Part shown: piece after piece, positions 32,384 to 45,396 of the stretch | How the letters are laid out: every line of letters starts with the position of its first letter | Position numbering within the stretch: the stretch's first letter is position 1 | Assembly: GCA_018105865.1 (NCBI GenBank) | Contig: CM030852.1 | Coordinates: 4,074,934-4,138,933, forward strand | Source: Metaphire vulgaris | Taxonomy: Eukaryota; Annelida; Clitellata; Crassiclitellata; Megascolecidae | Direction of reading: 5' to 3' | DNA length: 64,000 nucleotides | Notes under the pieces: generated by a model | Databases searched by the model: none | Told to the model about the DNA's origin: nothing | What the model saw: only the letters and a program-made list of their open reading frames with translations | Position numbers and translations under genes: made by a program

Positions 32384-35300
32384 ATGTCGACCGACACCGA
32401 AGCTTTGTTCTTTGCGATTTTTCTTGCATTTCTGTTGGCGATCGGCGCATCGAAGAAGCAGGCCAAGCAGTTAGTTACCATTACCGAGGTACTCGTGGCC
32501 GTTTTAAAAAAATGTAATGTATGTACGGCAGTTACTTTAAATCTGTGCCTGGTCGTGTCGTAGGGAGCTTTATCACTGAGCGTGCTTAAAATTGGGATTT
32601 GTGTGGAAATTCGAAATGCTGGTATGCAGTCTAATGTGACTTCACTTTTATAGCGCATTTTCAGGACGTTCAGTCAGAAGCGCGCCCACTTCGGTTACTT
32701 TTAAGTTTTAACGGAAACTAATGGAGTTTCGAGCGTTTGAGAAACTGTCATGGATCTAGTGATTGCAGGCTTATGTAGGCATATGTCAAGCTTGATATGT
32801 TCATCCTCTTGCTAAATCATCGTTTTCTAATAACTTCATCGGTCGAACGTCTATGCCCTATGGTCTGAGTAGTTCAGCGTCACCTACATATGTTCAGCCT
32901 GCGGGGTATCTTTGTGCTTCTGATTTTAAGTGGTGCTTTTATTATAAGTAACAATAATTGTAAGAGGAACTGACATTTTGGGAAACAGATCTAAAATAAC
33001 TATGCCTTGCATTAACATAAGAATGAGATTCTTTGTGAATGTATGTGTGTTTAGCTGACCACTCTTTGATGTTGTTTTTGGCTTAAATATTGGTCCGAAA
33101 TTTAAAATAAAGGAAGGCAATATTGATATCCAAATTTCTTCCAAGAGGTTGCTTGTTCCTATTGTTTCATTATTTGTGAAGGCATCATCATCATCGTCAT
33201 CATCATCATCATCATCACACTCTATAGTCCATAAGGACCGTCGGAGCCAACAGTGTAGAAGTGCTCGTCTATGGCCCTTTCCTTTCTTTGGCCATGTGTA
33301 TCGCATTTTGGGTGTCAAGACCAGTTCATTCAAGAATATCATCGATCCATCTTCTCTTTGGTCTTCCTCTTTTTCGCATACCATCTGATCTTCCCATCAT
33401 CACTGTCTTTATTAATTAGTCTTTCATCTGTCATTCTGCAGATGTGTTCAAATATTGATAATTTTCTGTCTTTGATCTTCTCCACAACAGTCTTTGTTCG
33501 TCTCAGGTGTGAAGGCATTGAAACTAAAGGTCATTACATAAAAATATAGAAAATGTGCCTCTATTCAAATAAGAGTGGAAGTGTAAAGGTTGGGACAACA
33601 ATGGAAAATTTGCCAGTACCACCAAAATTTAATGATATTTAATATTTCAAGGTAGTGGAATAGTGTTTAATAGACAGAAGAACTGCTTTACAAAAATATT
33701 ACTGCAGAGGCGCCGGTGTTTTATATTCAGCACACATGCTGTTGGCAAATACATTTTTGTTTACCCGGTACATTTAGTAAAAATGCATTTTTAAATATTT
33801 GATGGACATAAAATATTTTAAAATGCATTTTGTTTACCGGTAAACAACAGGTAACGTACATTCCAGTCGAGACGTCAATGCGTTCCTCCTCCGTTTTAAA
33901 GCAAAGTTTGATGGAAACCCTATTCTTTGGAATGCAACCCGGCCATTTTAAGTCCAATCTTGAATCGTTCGCTAGGAATCTTAAAACTCACTTCTTGAGA
34001 CATCGTATTAGTGTAAAGCGCTCTAGCCTTTGACTTTTTTATGTTTTTTTTGCGCTATATAAATACTTTTAAAAACCTAAACAAAAATGTATTGTATGGT
34101 TGGACATCAAATATTTTAAAATGAATTTTTACTAAGAAGAGAGGAATGGGGAGAGGATGAGGGAGAGGGAGACAGAGACAAGACAGAGAGGATGGTTGGA
34201 CATATTGAGGAGGAAGTCATATGATTGGATCAAGTGTTTCATCTTATTTGGAACTGGTGAAAAATGACTGGGTGAATGAGCATTTGTGGCCTATCGTAAT
34301 TGTTTGTAATAAATGGACTATGAAGAAACTCGGATTGTACCAGTAAAAGCTTTGCGCTCAGGATATCTAACAGGCTTTCTGACTTGGATGATAATCCATA
34401 GTCAGATCAATAGACTTGTTCTGTCCTCAACAGATGTAAAATTCTTCTGAGCTTGTCGTTTGACATGTGCTTGAAATATTACTTGTAGTTTGATTTGCTT
34501 GCACTATTGATAACTTTGTCGATTGCAGTATTTGCAGAGTAGGCAGTATTTCCTCTGCATATGCAGCAGCAGACAGAATGCTTAGACGGTTGAAATATTT
34601 GAATGGTCCATTGAATGCAGTGGGGGTCATTCCACGTCATATCAACACGCTTTTGAATAGCGTCACCATCTCACCATTTGCTTTTGTTATAATTGTAATT
34701 TTGCATTGGGGGCAGATATTCTTTTAATTACTGCATAAAAACTATAAGAGTTCCCACTCTGAAATTTTCACCATTAATTCCTCACAATGTTAGACTTATC
34801 CACAAATAAAATCATAAATATTGTTCAATACGCATTGGTCAAAATGTCAAATTATGTGCTATGATTGCTTCTGTTCTTTTGGTTTTCAAACTCTTGGTGT
34901 ACCTGTTGATTGGCCCAGATAGGGCTTTCAAAAAGCTAAAGTTTAGTGCAAAGATCATGTCTCTAGATCATGTCTCTAGCTATCACAGAAGTGGAGATAT
35001 TGTAGTTTTAATGTCGATGAGTTAGTGCAGGTCGACCAAACTTTTATGACCCTTAGTTTGGACATGGGTTGACCCAAAACTCTAATATTATGGTTTTCAA
35101 CATTACTCATGGGGATGAACAATTGTGCCAATTTTCATCAAAATCTGAGACAATGACGTCCAGTAGTTAGTTAGTTAGTTAGTTAATAAGCCAATTTATA
35201 TAGCGCTATAGTCACAGCTGGCCAAGATCAAGAGCGCTTTACACACATTGCACTTAAATGAGATGCTAAACAAGTGCGTCTTAAGTCTGGTAGCGAACAT

Positions 35301-38300
35301 TTCAAGACTAGTCGCGTTGGTCACAAAGTGGCTGTGTTGATTTGACGTGGAATGCCCCAGTGCATTTTGATTTGTGCAGCTTAACTTAACCATAACCCTT
35401 GTCCTAACCCTAACCCTGAATGTGGAAAGTTACTACAATGGTTTTCACACAGGCTTACTTATCCTCCTAAACCACTTTAAATCACATTAAATCACATTAT
35501 TATTGAGGAATATTAATAATAATCATAATAATACCACTACTACTAATAATTAGTAGTAAAGATTATAATTAATAACATGATTTTAAGTGGTTTAGGAGGT
35601 TAAGTTAGCCTGTATGAAAACCACTGTGATATACTGGGTTATAGTGAACATTTTATATTTGAATATCAAGTATTTCTGAATGCATTTGTTATCTGTAATG
35701 CAGTGAAAACGCTTGACAAAAGTGTGAGCAATATTGCTAAAATATTTTATTTATTTTTATCATGACTTTCTTGTCTGTTGTGTGCTTTTATATCTTTTTT
35801 TCGTGTAACTTTTTGCTATTTGCTGTTTCCAGTTTAAACCTGAGGACTGTAGTGAATTTGCTGATGTAGGAGACCAAATCCAAGTGCATTATACAGTAAA
35901 TATCAATTATTTCCATACTTGACAATTTAAAGCTGATAATATTACTTATTTCTTGCAAGAATGATTTTGGACCAGAAGAACTAAAGTAACACCTACTTTA
36001 ATTTTTACATAAAATGCCCTGATTTGACTGTTTTAAAGGTTATATTGTATTTAGAGTTGATTACCGGTAATTGCAATTGAGATAGTCTATGATATGTTCA
36101 CATTTATGATAATTGTGTGGCTCAGAGGAAAAACGGCATATCCCTCAATTTTCTTACAATTGAGTTAATGCCGGCCATGACATGCTCTAACCAATAGAAA
36201 TCACTATACCATTCACCTTAACTTTCATGACACATTACTATGTTCCTGTGGAAAATGATTTAGAAAATATTTATATTTAGTCATATTATATTTAATAAAC
36301 TTTGCCTGCTGATTTCACGTAATTTTTTTAATGAGGGATACGCCGTTTTTCCTCTGAGCCACACAATTAGTCCATTATATTTTCACATTTATGATAATTA
36401 GTTTATGATATTTGCACTATGATGCTAGATTGGATGTTCCATTCTAACAGCAATGAAACTGACAGCGACGACGACAAGGATGATGAATATTTGCACGCTT
36501 ATGATAATTAATCTATGATATTTGCATTTTTATGATGATTAGTCTAGGACATTTGCACTTTTATTATATTTAATCTACGATATTTTCTCATTTATGATGA
36601 GGATAGATTTATTATTTAAAATGTTATCCTCTGTGTCTGTAGGGTTATTTAGACTCTGGAGCAGTCTTTGACACTTCGAGGCAGGCTGACCGCAGACCAT
36701 TTGAGCTTGTTCTTGGCCAAGGCAAAGTTATTGATGGTTGGTGGTTTCTATGTGATGTCTTTGCATAACTTCACAAAATTTAATACAAGCATGGTCGTCA
36801 TCTTTAGGGCTGTCAATTTTTTTAAAAAGCCACCTGTTACTCATCTACTTTTTGAACTGTTAACCGGATACCCAAATTAGCGTCATCTCCGCTGTCGCCT
36901 CTTATCTCTATGCCCAACTAAATAACCACACTTCCTCGTTGGATGCTGCGGCTAATGATTCTACCCAGGACCAGAGGGTGAGCATAACCTACAGTAGTGG
37001 TGACATTCCCCCCTCTGGTGGCTGCAACCAATGGTTCTATCCTTAGTTGCAGCAGCCAGAGGGGAGTAAGATATAAGGTCGTTTCCACTGGGTAGCCACA
37101 CCCAATTTTACTGCCTGGGCAATAGGATGCAGATGGGTACCCAGTTACCTTTTGACACCCCTAGTCATCATATTATTGTTACTCTATCATTTTTTTAATC
37201 TAAAGTCAATTTTTGTTGCCACTACAGGTTGGGAACAGGGCATTAAAGGAACGTGTGTGGGGTAAGTCTTTGTAATTGTATTGATTTTTGCTGGTTTGTT
37301 TTGTTTTGTTGAATATTCCATTAATATTGATACTATGGGAAATATCTTATACCATATTTTATCCATATAGCACTACTTCATATACATGTGTGTATATGTA
37401 CTGTATATATGTATATTTTGTATATTTGCACAGGCAATTATGATCTTAATACTGATACTGAACTTTCGAAATATCTTGTACCATATCTGATGTGTCAAGG
37501 ACTCCTTTGTATATGTGTATGGGTGTGTGTCTACACACATACACAGGCAGTTTTCAGAATGCATACATTGAGTACTTCATGCAAGAATACAGCAGCTATA
37601 TGGTCAGTGGCACCTCAACAGCCTATTAAAACCCTTTAGGGTATGATTATAAGAAAAGGCAGTTCTAGATGAAGAAAAGTTAAGACTTGACTTTTAGAAG
37701 AACTTTTAATTTTGCACTTGACACTGCTGTTACAGTATGTTCTAAAACTGCTTGTACAGTATCAGTAACAGTTGTTTCCATTGTCAATGATTTCTTATCA
37801 TGGATTTTCTGTAGTCGTAATTATTGCAATCTTAGTATTCTGTCCTTGTCCATAGAATATTTATGGGCTTCTGCCTCAAGATAAAATTTTATTGCAATAG
37901 AAGAAAAACGTTATTTACATAAATCACTGACATGCACTGAATAGGTAACAGTTAATCATGGCATTTGGAATGTTTTATTTCAATAATGTTAATTTTTCAA
38001 GCTCGAATGTTTTTGTCGACCACACATTTTTCCTTATCATTGCCTCTGCATCACTGTTATTCGAGTTCAACATTTATATTGAGGAACTAATAAGAGAAGC
38101 AGTAGAGGAAGAAAAAACTGGAATAAACATTGGAGGGAAACTGACACAAGCTATATGCTTTTGCAGATGATCAGGCGAATGCTGACAGGGAATAAAAGAG
38201 AGCTACAAGGAATTATGGACAAATTAAATAAAACATCAAAAGAATATGGCTTGATAAGCATCACGCTGGAAACAAAAATCTTGGTAATAACAAAGAATAA

Positions 38301-38954
38301 AATGCCACCTAGATTCAACATAGTGGCTGATGGAGCAGAACTGGAACAGGTGACACAATTTTGTTACCTTGGGAGCCTACTGAGTACTGACAGAAGATTC
38401 CAGGTGCCAGGAGGAGATAAAGAGAAGAAAAGCAATGGGAAAACAAGCATTATTGGACAGAGGGGAACTGGTAAGAGGAGGGTTAAACAGGGAGTAGAGT
38501 AAGAGACTGATAAAAACGTTGGTATGGACTGTAACCCTATTTACCTCAGAAACCTGGACTCTTCAGTAAAAGGACATACAAAAGCTGGAAGCATTCAAAA
38601 TGTGGCTATGAAGGAGGATGGAAAACATCAAGTGGACAGACAAGAGGCAATCGAAGAGGTATTACAGATGACAGATGGGGGAGAACAAAGATCGATAGTT
38701 AACACCATCAAAAGAAGACAGAGGAACTGGATTGGACACGTGCTAAGAGGAGAATCATTACTCAGAACAGTAATTGAGGGAAGAATATCAGGAAGGAAGA
38801 CAAAAGGAAGACCGAGGAGATTGCTAAATTGGATTGGATGATGAAAACAGATGCACAGCTCTGCACAGCCTCACAAAACCAATGCAGACATTAAAGAAGA
38901 GGCTAAACACAGAGAGGAATGGAACCAATGGAGCTCTGAACCTGTCCCAACACA

Positions 38955-39005
<51 letters not shown>

Positions 39006-40103
39006 ATGGTGGTGGTGGTGGTGGTGATGATGGTGATGACGATAACGACAATGATGATTTCTGCTATGTCACTACATGAATTTTTGTGATATTTTCAGAA
39101 ATTCAATTTATGCATGTTTGGTTAGTTAATTTTAGCATAATTTTTGTACTATGCATTTCTGTATGCTTTTATGTTCATGTATTGTTTTTCTTATAACCAC
39201 TTTGTAACAATTTTGTATATGAATTTCTTTTTCAATTTTAGGGAGAAACGTAGGTTAGTTATTCCACCTCACTTGGCTTATGGTGCTGAAGGTCATCCAC
39301 CAACCATTCCAGGTATGTTTACCTAAATGCACTATATAAATATCCTGTTGCTTGACATTACATTTTTATTTCAAGGATAGGAAAACCATATGCATACTGA
39401 GATATGAGTGCTAGATCTTGTGAGACAACATCCCTGTAAAATTACCCTTTTCTGGCTATTGCTTGTGTCTTCTTGATTAGTTACAAAAACAGTGATACAG
39501 TTGTTATGATGTAAGTGTTTACTCTTGTGTGGGTTGAAGTATGGAATGAAGTTCAATTAATAGTGAATTAGTTTTATGCATTAAAAGTCATTTGCTAGGA
39601 AATTCAAATTAATTAATTAATTGGTTTTAAGTGAAATTAAATTATTTATGTGTGTTCATTTCGTACTCCTACTTGCATTTCTTGTATGGTCGTCAATTCA
39701 CGATTTCTGCTTGTTACACTTTTATGTTATTCATGCGTACAGTTGTGTATCAACAAGTACATTGTTGTATTCCGAAATTTGTGTCCCACAAGTATCTGGA
39801 TTAGAAAAGAAATATTCTTAAAAATCATGCTACATTTCATATATATATATATATATACACATATATATATATATATGCATGCATGTTGTTTAATCAGCGG
39901 GTGCAACTCTGACGTTCGAAACGGAACTTGTTGCGCTCGAGAAGAAACCATTCGATAAAGAAGTGATTTTTCGGACATTGAAATTCTTTGCAATTCCAGC
40001 TGCTGTGCTGTATGGCATATATTATCTCTACAGCAAATATCAGAAGCTGCCAACAAAACGAGAGCTAAAAGAGGAAAGGAGGCGCGCCAAAAAGAAAAAT
40101 TAG
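32384..40103 (+). CDS. FKBP11: FKBP11-type ER peptidyl-prolyl isomerase, complete, 6 exons
   Basis: Exons: 32384-32488, 35833-35895, 36643-36736, 37228-37261, 39242-39312, 39898-40103. All junctions are in phase, giving 190 residues. There is a signal sequence (ALFFAIFLAFLLAIG), then one FKBP domain (about residues 40-125), a hydrophobic segment (FFAIPAAVLYGIYYLY) and a basic tail ending KKKN, which fits a KKXX ER-retrieval signal on a type I membrane protein. FKBP active-site positions are present: HYTG, VFDTS, PFEL, KVIDGW, AYGAEGHPP, LTFETEL. The order of signal, FKBP, helix and lysine tail is that of FKBP11 (FKBP19) of the secretory pathway. As I recall it, the vertebrate protein lacks the pocket tryptophan that is present here. 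Introns contain a foldback MITE (36,116-36,368) and a LINE fragment (38,062-38,950). No 3'UTR end was settled; AATAAA occurs at 41573 and 42546. Confidence 0.95.
33185..33530 (-). mobile_element. LINE C-terminal fragment with GAT-repeat tail
   Basis: Minus-strand text IFEHICRMTDERLINK and KKRKTKEKMDR matches the C-terminal region of a widespread invertebrate LINE type. It ends at a (GAT)n stretch (33,183-33,219), which looks like the element's 3' tail. Confidence 0.65.
33890..34065 (+). mobile_element. LINE 3' end fragment
   Basis: Encodes FKSNLESFARNLKTHFL, then a tail TTTTTTGCGCTATATAAATAC. It is a short 5'-truncated L2-like copy in FKBP11 intron 1. Confidence 0.65.
35190..35370 (-). mobile_element. 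LINE 3' end fragment
   Basis: Minus-strand text FVTNATSLEMFATRLKTHLF followed by CTATAGCGCTATATAAATTGG. It is a 5'-truncated L2-like copy in FKBP11 intron 1. Confidence 0.65.
35438..35630. mobile_element. Foldback MITE in FKBP11 intron 1
   Basis: Long inverted arms: ATGGTTTTCACACAGGCTTA and CTAAACCACTTTAAATCACA on the left, mirrored by GATTTTAAGTGGTTTAGGAG and CCTGTATGAAAACCACTG on the right. A small ATT/AAT-rich core lies between. Confidence 0.78.
36116..36368. mobile_element. MITE with ~35-bp inverted ends in FKBP11 intron 2
   Basis: TGTGTGGCTCAGAGGAAAAA on the left is matched by TTTTTCCTCTGAGCCACACA on the right, continuing through CGGC(A/G)TATCCCTCA. Confidence 0.78.
38062..38950 (+). 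mobile_element. LINE reverse transcriptase fragment with GAT tail
   Basis: Readable pieces are an FADDQ motif near 38,160, EQVTQFCYLGSLLSTD and RRQRNWIGHVLRGESLLRTV. Together they are the RT C-terminus of a common invertebrate LINE. Frames are broken. A (GAT)n array follows (38,956-39,003). It sits in FKBP11 intron 4 on the coding strand. Confidence 0.8.
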
Positions 40104-40860
40104 TGTGAGAAGCCAAGCAAATATTTTTCTCCATTTCCAATTCTGATTTTTCTTCTGAAATTCTTTTTCAGTCAGTGGATGAACATCCACTAATATGAAG
40201 ATTGATAATAGCCAGTTATTTCTGAAAGTTGACATATTCTTGTAAATCCACTTGTCGGTATTTGTTAGAAACATATTTCTATGATTTTAATTTCTGGATC
40301 TTCAGGCACAGAGCATAGTCATGAAAGTTTCTTGTATTAGATTTGAGCCTGACAATTTTATCCTGCAAAATGAGTTTAATTCCATTTTGACTTTGGACTT
40401 TGCCTTTTGCACTTTAGAAATTTATTTTTTGTTCTTCAAATGTATGAGCATTGTACCATTATGGTAGTGGTGCCATATATAATGATAATAATAATTTTGT
40501 GAAAAAAACATGAATTTGATTGATGATTGATTGAATCATTATGGTGAATTGTGGTGTAGCATTTCATTGCAAAATTATACTTGGAGACATAGAAGCTTAG
40601 GTAAAATCCATGGCTATTTGCTTAACCTTCAGTACAGTAAAATTTACCAGGTAATCCTTCTCTAGAAAATTGCTACTAATTATTTTGAAGTCCTGAAGAT
40701 GTGTTTTCTTATGTGACTGTACGATTTGTTTAAATCGAGTACATATCAGGTTGCAATGTGGTCCAAACTGCTTCCATTCTAAACTAGGCTGTTGATCATT
40801 TGAAATACTTGTGTTGTACTGTACTGTTCAAGTGTTGCCATCAATATTTTGAACTGAAAC

Positions 40861-41211
40861 CAGTGTTTATTCTAGGTCTTCTCTGGAATTCTCCCCCCAA
40901 GTTAAAAAATTCCCCCAAAATGTTTTATATGTTGCATGGGGATGGAAATCCCCCCAAAGTGTGACGACAGGGGGCTTTTATTTTTGGAGAGGGGAAAAAT
41001 GTAAGGATTACAAAAGTTTTTGCTTGTCAGGGCATTTGAGAAGGGTAAAAGGGTAAATGTTAGAGGTTGGAAGGATGGCTTTTTTTGCTTGTCACCACAT
41101 TTTAATGGAAGATAACCTTTTTTTCTTGTCAAGATTTTTGGAGACTCAGACCTTCTCCCCCCCAAACATTTCAAAATCCCCCCAATGTCAAGGTGGCTAG
41201 AAAAAACACTA
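40861..41211 (+). mobile_element. hAT-like MITE, CAGTGTTTATTCTAG family
   Basis: Start CAGTGTTTATTCTAGGTC, end GGTGGCTAGAAAAAACACT(A); exact target duplication ACTGAAAC. Three GCTTGTCA-type motifs inside (41,017-41,130). Confidence 0.86.
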
Positions 41212-41628
41212 ACTGAAACATTACTTGGTTAGATTGCTATTGTGATAGTAGCTCACATTTGTATAGCATGTTGACTCAATAATGTAAATTCTGTTATTAT
41301 TTTTGCTAGAAATGGTAAAAGCAATATTTCTCTTGCTTCACATATTTTGGGCATCAATGTATAACAGTGTTTTGCAATTTTCAATAGTAAATAGCTGTTA
41401 TTGTATTTTTTGTTGCTACTGTTGTTGAATTGTTTGCAATAGTGAAGTGTTAACAAGTATCTCAGTTAGGACTGATGGTTTTGAGTGGGTCACCAAACTT
41501 TATCAAGTTGTGCATTTTACTGTAGTTTTATTTCACAGCCAGTTATCCTCAAATATTCCTTTTAATGTTTTTAATAAAAGAACAATTGCCTAAGACAAAG
41601 CATTGATGAACAAGAATTTAGGCTGGGA

Positions 41629-41986
41629 CAGGGGTGGTTCCATGTTGAGGATGACTGGGGATGCATCCCCCACCAGCCCACCAAAAATGCGTCTTCAATG
41701 GAAGATGATCGTCTAAACGGATTAGCATTGATGTATATCCAAAAAGATATGGACATATCTATAGACAGTGTTGACAAATTTGCTTCCAGCAATAGAAAAC
41801 TCGATTTGCACTGTGACTTTGTACAACCAGACTAAAATGGCTTTTATACATTGTCAATTCTGAACATTATATTTTATAAATCAAATCTACAGATTTCTTC
41901 TAGACCGTTTACATAGAATTCTTTTGACAATTGGCGGGATCTTCCGAGAAATTCATCCCCACCAAGAGTTCTTGAAGTTGTCACTG
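41629..41986 (+). mobile_element. hAT-like element with transposase C-terminus remnant
   Basis: Ends CAGGGGTGGTTCCATG / CTTGAAGTTGTCACTG, target duplication GGCTGGGA / GGCTGGAA. The plus strand encodes SMEDDRLNGLALMYIQKDM and KFASSNRKLDLHC, the same fossil as at 7535 in reverse. Confidence 0.8.
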
Positions 41987-43452
41987 GGCTGGAAAATAAT
42001 GTGCCAACTCCAACATTCACCTTGAGTTGTGGGGCCATGCCTTAACTGCCCACATAGTAATTATGTCACTGAATTTTTATAAATTGTGTACATTTACTTG
42101 TAGTGCTATACATGACATTTATTTGATCTGTTCTATCTTTTGAAGTTTTCAGTTTGTTTTAACGTTGTTTTGTGGCTTGACTTTTAGTTAATGGTTTCTG
42201 TAGACTGTACCCTACAGGCAAATAGGATTATATTATATGCTATTTTATCTATAAGTTATATACAAATGAATGTATTTGAGATTGGTGCTTGACAATTTTT
42301 GTTATAGTTTTAGATGTTAAGCTGTTTTTTCCATTCTGGCTGATAGCAAACGTTAATATTTCCAGTATCGTATACAATATTTGTATGTAATGTGTGGTTA
42401 ATGCTTTTAAAGGTGATGGAATGTTTCTTTGTGGTTGTTGAGCACTGAAAGGGGTTTTAGTGATAGTTTGATTATTTTTATGCTGTGACTTACAGTCTAT
42501 TCACAAGGATTTTAAGTTTAGTGTAGTGATATATTTCATTTGGCCAATAAATACTCGGTTTTTTATTAACATCACGAAAACTTTAAGCACATTGTCTGCA
42601 GTGCTTTTTTCTAGGAAGAAAGGTCTGTTAACTCATTTCACATGTTTTGTCGTAAGAAATTATAATTGAATTTGCTCAATGAACACCATAATTTACAGGA
42701 TATTAAAGAAATAAACATCTTTTACAATAAAGCAAAAGATACTCAAAGAGTTTATATGTAATTAAACTGTCCAGAGTAAAAGGTCTTGCAGAATACTGGT
42801 ATTAGTCTTTACATCATCTTCCAGAATCTCACAAAAAAGTATGGGAACACTGTCCCACTTAAAGCACTGTGTCTGGTATTTTTATTATTTCCCAGAGAAT
42901 TTGAGCTTTGGTAGAAATTATGTGCATTTCCAATAATGAATTATAATTAATAAAATTAGACAATGAAGTTCTAAAGGAGCCAAGCAAGCTAGTGAAATAA
43001 ATCTCTGTAGTCTCGTAGACTCAATGTTAAGTGTTAATAATAAACGTTAATTGGGTAAATGATATAGTTCTGTGCATAGACTAAAAGTAACATAATGAAC
43101 TAATAATACAGTATTAGGCAAAAATTGTGGAATTTCATTTAAGGCAAACTTAGATTCATCAATGAATCTGCAAGTTAAGTGGTGTGATGCAGTGCATGCT
43201 AGATGGAGCATGGGCATTACAAAACACACATTGGTTGAGATTTGGTTTATGAAATATGCTGAGATCAAATTTTAAATTATTTTCCGGTTATAGTTGTTTA
43301 TAGACTGATTTTGTCTCTTTCATGTTGAATGGATTGTTGTGGATGAAGTCCAGATTCTGACACATTCCAGTTCGCAAAGGCATTTTGCTGTTCTTGCTTA
43401 ATATTTTATTGCTCACTGTGTCCTGTTTGGTAGTTCTCTTCATGCTGCAGAA

Positions 43453-43620
43453 CAGGGTGCGATTTGTGACCTGGAGCAGTGGGGCAGGGGGATATGTCGA
43501 GCTTGAGGGGGATGTAGTTGTTGGGGAAGTGTAGCAGTGGGGGGGGATGTAGTGGTGGGGGATGTAGCAGTAGGGGGGATGCAATGGGGGGTATCCCCTT
43601 CCCCTACAAATCACACCCTG
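43453..43620 (+). mobile_element. MITE, CAGGGTGCGATTTGTGACC family
   Basis: Ends CAGGGTGCGATTTGTGACC / TACAAATCACACCCTG; exact target duplication CTGCAGAA. Confidence 0.88.
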
Positions 43621-43646
43621 CTGCAGAAGATGGGTAGTAATAGTTA

Positions 43647-44028
43647 GTGGTGTAGCCAGGGTTGCGGAATATTGGGGGGGGGCACATCAGCATTTTTGAG
43701 TAAAAATACTGCAAGCAAAAATAACATATCGGGTTCTTGCCACTTCCATTCTGTCCAGTGTTTTATTAAACAGGTCTGATAGGGGAAATTCCTCCCCCAC
43801 AAAATCTCAGCACTACACACATTTTTGCATTGAATGGTTTCTCTTCCCCTCCAGTCAAGTCAATTCTCTCCCTCCAAAGGTCTGGAGTCTGGATAAAACA
43901 CTGCATTCTGTCAGTTCCATTCATCATACCTACTCAACCGAGACAATTTTTTCAATGTTTTTGTGCAAATTCCACACATGATCCCATCCAGAATATGGGT
44001 GGGGCAAGTCCCCATGGCTACGCCAATG
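43647..44028 (+). mobile_element. hAT-like MITE, TAGTGGTGTAGCC family
   Basis: Starts TAGTGGTGTAGCCAGGG and ends GGCTACGCCAATG. Flanks TAATAGT / TAATTCC only partly agree. A CAGTGTTTTATTAAACAG-type repeat may be nested inside. Confidence 0.6.
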
Positions 44029-44451
44029 GTAATTCCCATCTTAGTTGAATAAAGCCAAACAACAGGCAAGGGTGTGCTCAAATATTTTGTACCTAAAGAT
44101 GTGCATTGAGATGATCTGCTGTAACTTGAAGCTATTTGAAAGTTGTGTGGTCCTACTGTTTTGGTGCATTGTCCCATTCTTTTTGAAGCCAACAGTAACT
44201 TGAGAATTGAATTTTATTTAAATATATGTTGGAATTGATAATTTAATTGTTTTCTGATAGCTCTGGCCATTTCAGTTTAAACCACATAATTGTAACTGTA
44301 ACGAGATTGGTTTCTATATGAAAAGGGTACTATGCATTTTGCTCATTATAACAGGTGAACTGGTGCTGTTGAGAAATGTCGGTTTTGACGTTACAGTGTG
44401 TGCACAATACTTACTGATACTTAAGACTCTTTATCATCTTGTGTTCTTTAA

Positions 44452-44531
44452 TTAACCCCTTAACTGTGGATCCCGGATATATCCGTCCATTTTACATTGA
44501 GTTACAGTTAAATACACGGTTAAGGGGTTAA
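44452..44531 (+). mobile_element. piggyBac-like TTAA MITE, 80 bp
   Basis: TTAA-CCCCTTAACTG ... CGGTTAAGGGG-TTAA. It is almost identical to the copy at 62,243. Confidence 0.82.
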
Positions 44532-44932
44532 TCTGTTGACCAGAATATTTCAGAAGCCATGTTTACCCTGACCATCTGACCTGCCACTGTGTCTCAACCT
44601 TGGACAAGTTGTTCACCCCTAATTGTTGTCTTGAGGAAGACAATACAATAGCAAACAACTTCACTCATCTCATACTAGGATGATGTAAAAGCCAAATGGA
44701 CCTGTCTTGAGGCAGAGAACTCATCATCACCACCACCACCACCATCTATTTACAAGTGTTCATGTTACATGATGTGATTACTCCAAACGTAGGTTTAGTG
44801 AGCAGGTAATTAATGGAAAACTGGAAGGCCGATCTCTAATGCCATGTAGGGTCCTTTGGCTAATTGTCCTGAAATTTGTCACATACAAATTCCAATTTGC
44901 ATATATGATCCAGCATGGAAGATGCAGCTACC

Positions 44933-44969
<37 letters not shown>

Positions 44970-45389
44970 GGTCTACACAAATTACCTAGTGCAGGCAATG
45001 GGAATATGACAATAAAACCAGCAACAGCGCACCTTTTTTGATCTTCAGGTGATACCTGTCAGTGGATACCTTTTACTATTGAGGTAATGATGTTGAAAAC
45101 GTTTGTTCTTGGACAAACCGCCAGGTGGCTTCATACTAACTTGACGCAGCATTCTAATCCATAGCTATTAAAACGTCAATGCGCTGAGTCATTTTAGAAT
45201 ATTTCCTGAATTGTAGTTAGTTGGAATGGATACAAGGCCATTATCAAGATTGGCACTTGACTTCAAGAAACAATTGTTTATTTCCTGTGTACACTATGTA
45301 CAATATAGTAGCATCAGCTCATCAACAATACCATGATAAGAACACCTTATATGTAAAAATGATTCGGTAATGTTCAATGTTAAAGAGCA

Positions 45390-45395
45390 TTTATT
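45390..45395 (-). terminator. Possible polyadenylation signal of PET100
   Basis: AATAAA on the minus strand begins one base after the TGA stop (TGAAAATAAATG). It would give an extremely short 3'UTR, so a later signal may be used instead. Confidence 0.35.
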
Positions 45396-45396
45396 T

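Larger units (their letters stand above)
40104..45389. other. FKBP11 3' flank and intergenic region
   Basis: Apart from the listed MITEs, mostly A/T-rich sequence. It may include a long FKBP11 3'UTR (AATAAA at 41573 and 42546). No other coding exon is supported. Confidence 0.55.
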
